A stretch of 64,000 bases of DNA, taken from Natrinema sp. DC36. GTDB lineage: Archaea; Halobacteriota; Halobacteria; Halobacteriales; Natrialbaceae. Each line of letters starts with the position of its first letter. Position 1 is the first letter of the stretch. The notes under the pieces were generated by a model. The model did no database searches and was not told the origin of the DNA. It saw only the letters and a list, made by a program, of their open reading frames with translations. Positions 63,159 through 64,000 of the stretch are shown here, one piece after another. The stretch spans positions 930,001 to 994,000 of the forward strand of contig NZ_CP084472.1 of NCBI RefSeq assembly GCF_020405225.1, in the 5' to 3' direction. A program made the translations under genes and the position numbers.

Positions 63159-63977
63159 ATGTCGAGCCGTTATCTATCAGCGAAGGGTAATCAGGGTGTG
63201 CCCATCGCTCCGGACCCCGACGAGATATTCGAACGGGCAGTCGAGGAAGGCGAACGGCGACTCGATCAATCACTGCTCGAGCTGACGGCGACCAGCTTTA
63301 TCGCGGGATTCACGATCGTCTTCGGTATCGCGACGCTCGGGGTCGTCGACGGACTGGTCGAACCCCGGTTCGGCGACGTTGCACATATCGCGGGAGCGCT
63401 GACCTTCGCCGTCGGCGTCGTCTTCCTGGTCGTCGGCCGAACGGAACTGTTCAACGAGAACTTCTTCGACCCGGCTGCGAAGGCGGTCGATGAGGACGGG
63501 TCCTGGCTGCTCGGCCCGCTCCTTCGACTGTGGACCGTCACCCTCGTCGTCAATCTCATCGGGGGGTTCCTCTTCGCGTTCGTCTTCGCCGTCGACGGCG
63601 TCCTCCCGTCGGGGTCGGCACACGCGCTGTCCCGGACCGCCGAAGGGATCGTCCACCGGCCGATGCGGGGGATGTTCGCGAGCGCCATCATCGGCGGCGC
63701 GCTCGTGAGCCTCCTCTCGTACCTCCTCGAGGCCGTCAACAGCGTCCGAAGCCGAATTACACTGGCGTACATCGTCGGGTTCCTGCTGGCTCTCGGCCCG
63801 TTCGATCACGTGATCGTCACCGCGATTCACGTGTTTTTCGGGTTCCTGTTCGATGCCGGTATCGGGTACTGGGCGCTGGCCGAGACGGTCGTCATCGCGA
63901 CTGCGGGAAACTTCGTCGGCGGAATCGGTCTGGTCACGTTTACTCACATCGCGCAGGTGAAGGGTTCGAATGAGTGA
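63159..63977 (+). CDS. Formate/nitrite transporter family protein
   Basis: 272 residues. Six membrane segments: LTATSFIAGFTIVFGIATLGVV; IAGALTFAVGVVFLVVGRTELFNENFFDP (FNT-like LxxxNxFFxP turn), LWTVTLVVNLIGGFLFAFVFAV; GMFASAIIGGALVSLLSYLL; ITLAYIVGFLLALGPFDHVIV; and WALAETVVIATAGNFVGGIGLVTFTH. The N terminus (about 40 residues) is soluble and acidic. FNT channels move formate, nitrite or related anions; nitrite would fit the nearby NirK but the genes are 4 kb apart. A GAACGCGTTC dyad lies 58 nt upstream of the start. Confidence 0.85.
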   Translation: MSSRYLSAKGNQGVPIAPDPDEIFERAVEEGERRLDQSLLELTATSFIAGFTIVFGIATLGVVDGLVEPRFGDVAHIAGALTFAVGVVFLVVGRTELFNENFFDPAAKAVDEDGSWLLGPLLRLWTVTLVVNLIGGFLFAFVFAVDGVLPSGSAHALSRTAEGIVHRPMRGMFASAIIGGALVSLLSYLLEAVNSVRSRITLAYIVGFLLALGPFDHVIVTAIHVFFGFLFDAGIGYWALAETVVIATAGNFVGGIGLVTFTHIAQVKGSNE

Positions 63978-64000
63978 CGGGCCGAACCCGGACGAACCGT
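63970..64000 (+). CDS. Possible start of the next gene (truncated)
   Basis: ATG at 63970 inside the last codons of the transporter gene begins MSDGPNPDEP and runs off the window. An overlapping start is common in haloarchaeal operons, but ten codons are not enough to recognise anything. Confidence 0.25.
   Translation, partial: MSDGPNPDEP

Overview
The window is a chromosome segment from a halophilic archaeon (class Halobacteria; Natrialbales is my best guess from the gene set, not proven). The evidence is a GC-rich sequence, strongly acidic proteins, TATA boxes about 26-30 nt upstream of many start codons (leaderless genes), HalX response regulators, Bat/HTH-10 regulators, DUF5518 and DUF6159 membrane proteins, archaeal GTP cyclohydrolase III and Mrp/NBP35. 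No rRNA, CRISPR array or intact transposase was seen. One tRNA gene (Thr, anticodon TGT) is present.

Layout. 0-6.4 kb: end of arfA, a CBS/zinc-ribbon protein, pgk overlapping an acetyltransferase, tRNA-Thr, then an AT-rich islet with a decayed zinc ribbon and a low-GC universal stress protein, a Usp-PepSY fusion and two small membrane proteins. 6.4-8.8 kb: an acyl-CoA ligase/enoyl-CoA hydratase operon. 8.9-18.9 kb: two PAS histidine kinases with nearly the same catalytic core, a dUTPase/dCTP-deaminase-like protein, two mechanosensitive-channel-type proteins and two similar membrane proteins flanking the large kinase. 19.6-22 kb: creatininase-family hydrolase, NikR-like regulator, cupin and a membrane protein. 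22-29.5 kb: two acyl-CoA dehydrogenases and a fused 3-hydroxyacyl-CoA dehydrogenase/enoyl-CoA hydratase (with 6.4-8.8 kb, a fatty-acid oxidation set), plus a sensor kinase facing a HalX regulator. 29.9-34.7 kb: nickel/cobalt permease divergent from a NikR-like regulator, a Bat-type regulator and a Zn/Cd/Pb P-type ATPase with a perfect palindrome in its promoter. 34.7-42.5 kb: AlkA-type glycosylase, a pentad-repeat/PRC-barrel acidic protein, KatG with a coupled leader ORF, a RimK-protease fusion and a polysaccharide flippase. 43.5-48.5 kb: a second kinase/HalX pair, in which the kinase has lost its catalytic residues, and purL. 48.6-52 kb: a PHP/asparagine-synthase-like operon, a cupin and Mrp ATPase.

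52-59.2 kb is the most interesting stretch. An Fe-S protein, a NrfD membrane subunit and a small membrane protein form a tight operon with no catalytic molybdopterin subunit in the window. Next come an HTH-10 regulator, three consecutive DUF2249 genes, a ctaB (heme O synthase) remnant and copper nitrite reductase NirK. Three genes here (the regulator and two DUF2249 genes) each carry a CGAAC-NN-GTTCG-type dyad centred about 45 nt upstream of the start codon, which suggests one small regulon. A formate/nitrite-family transporter sits at the right end (63.2 kb), after an alpha/beta hydrolase, a 41-residue zinc protein, gatC-gatA and a small acidic protein.

A dispersed repeat (10.0 and 42.9 kb, opposite orientations) keeps the same open reading frame in both copies, and GC-rich hairpin sequence follows the second acyl-CoA dehydrogenase. 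All functions are inferred from sequence reading alone; no search or alignment was run.
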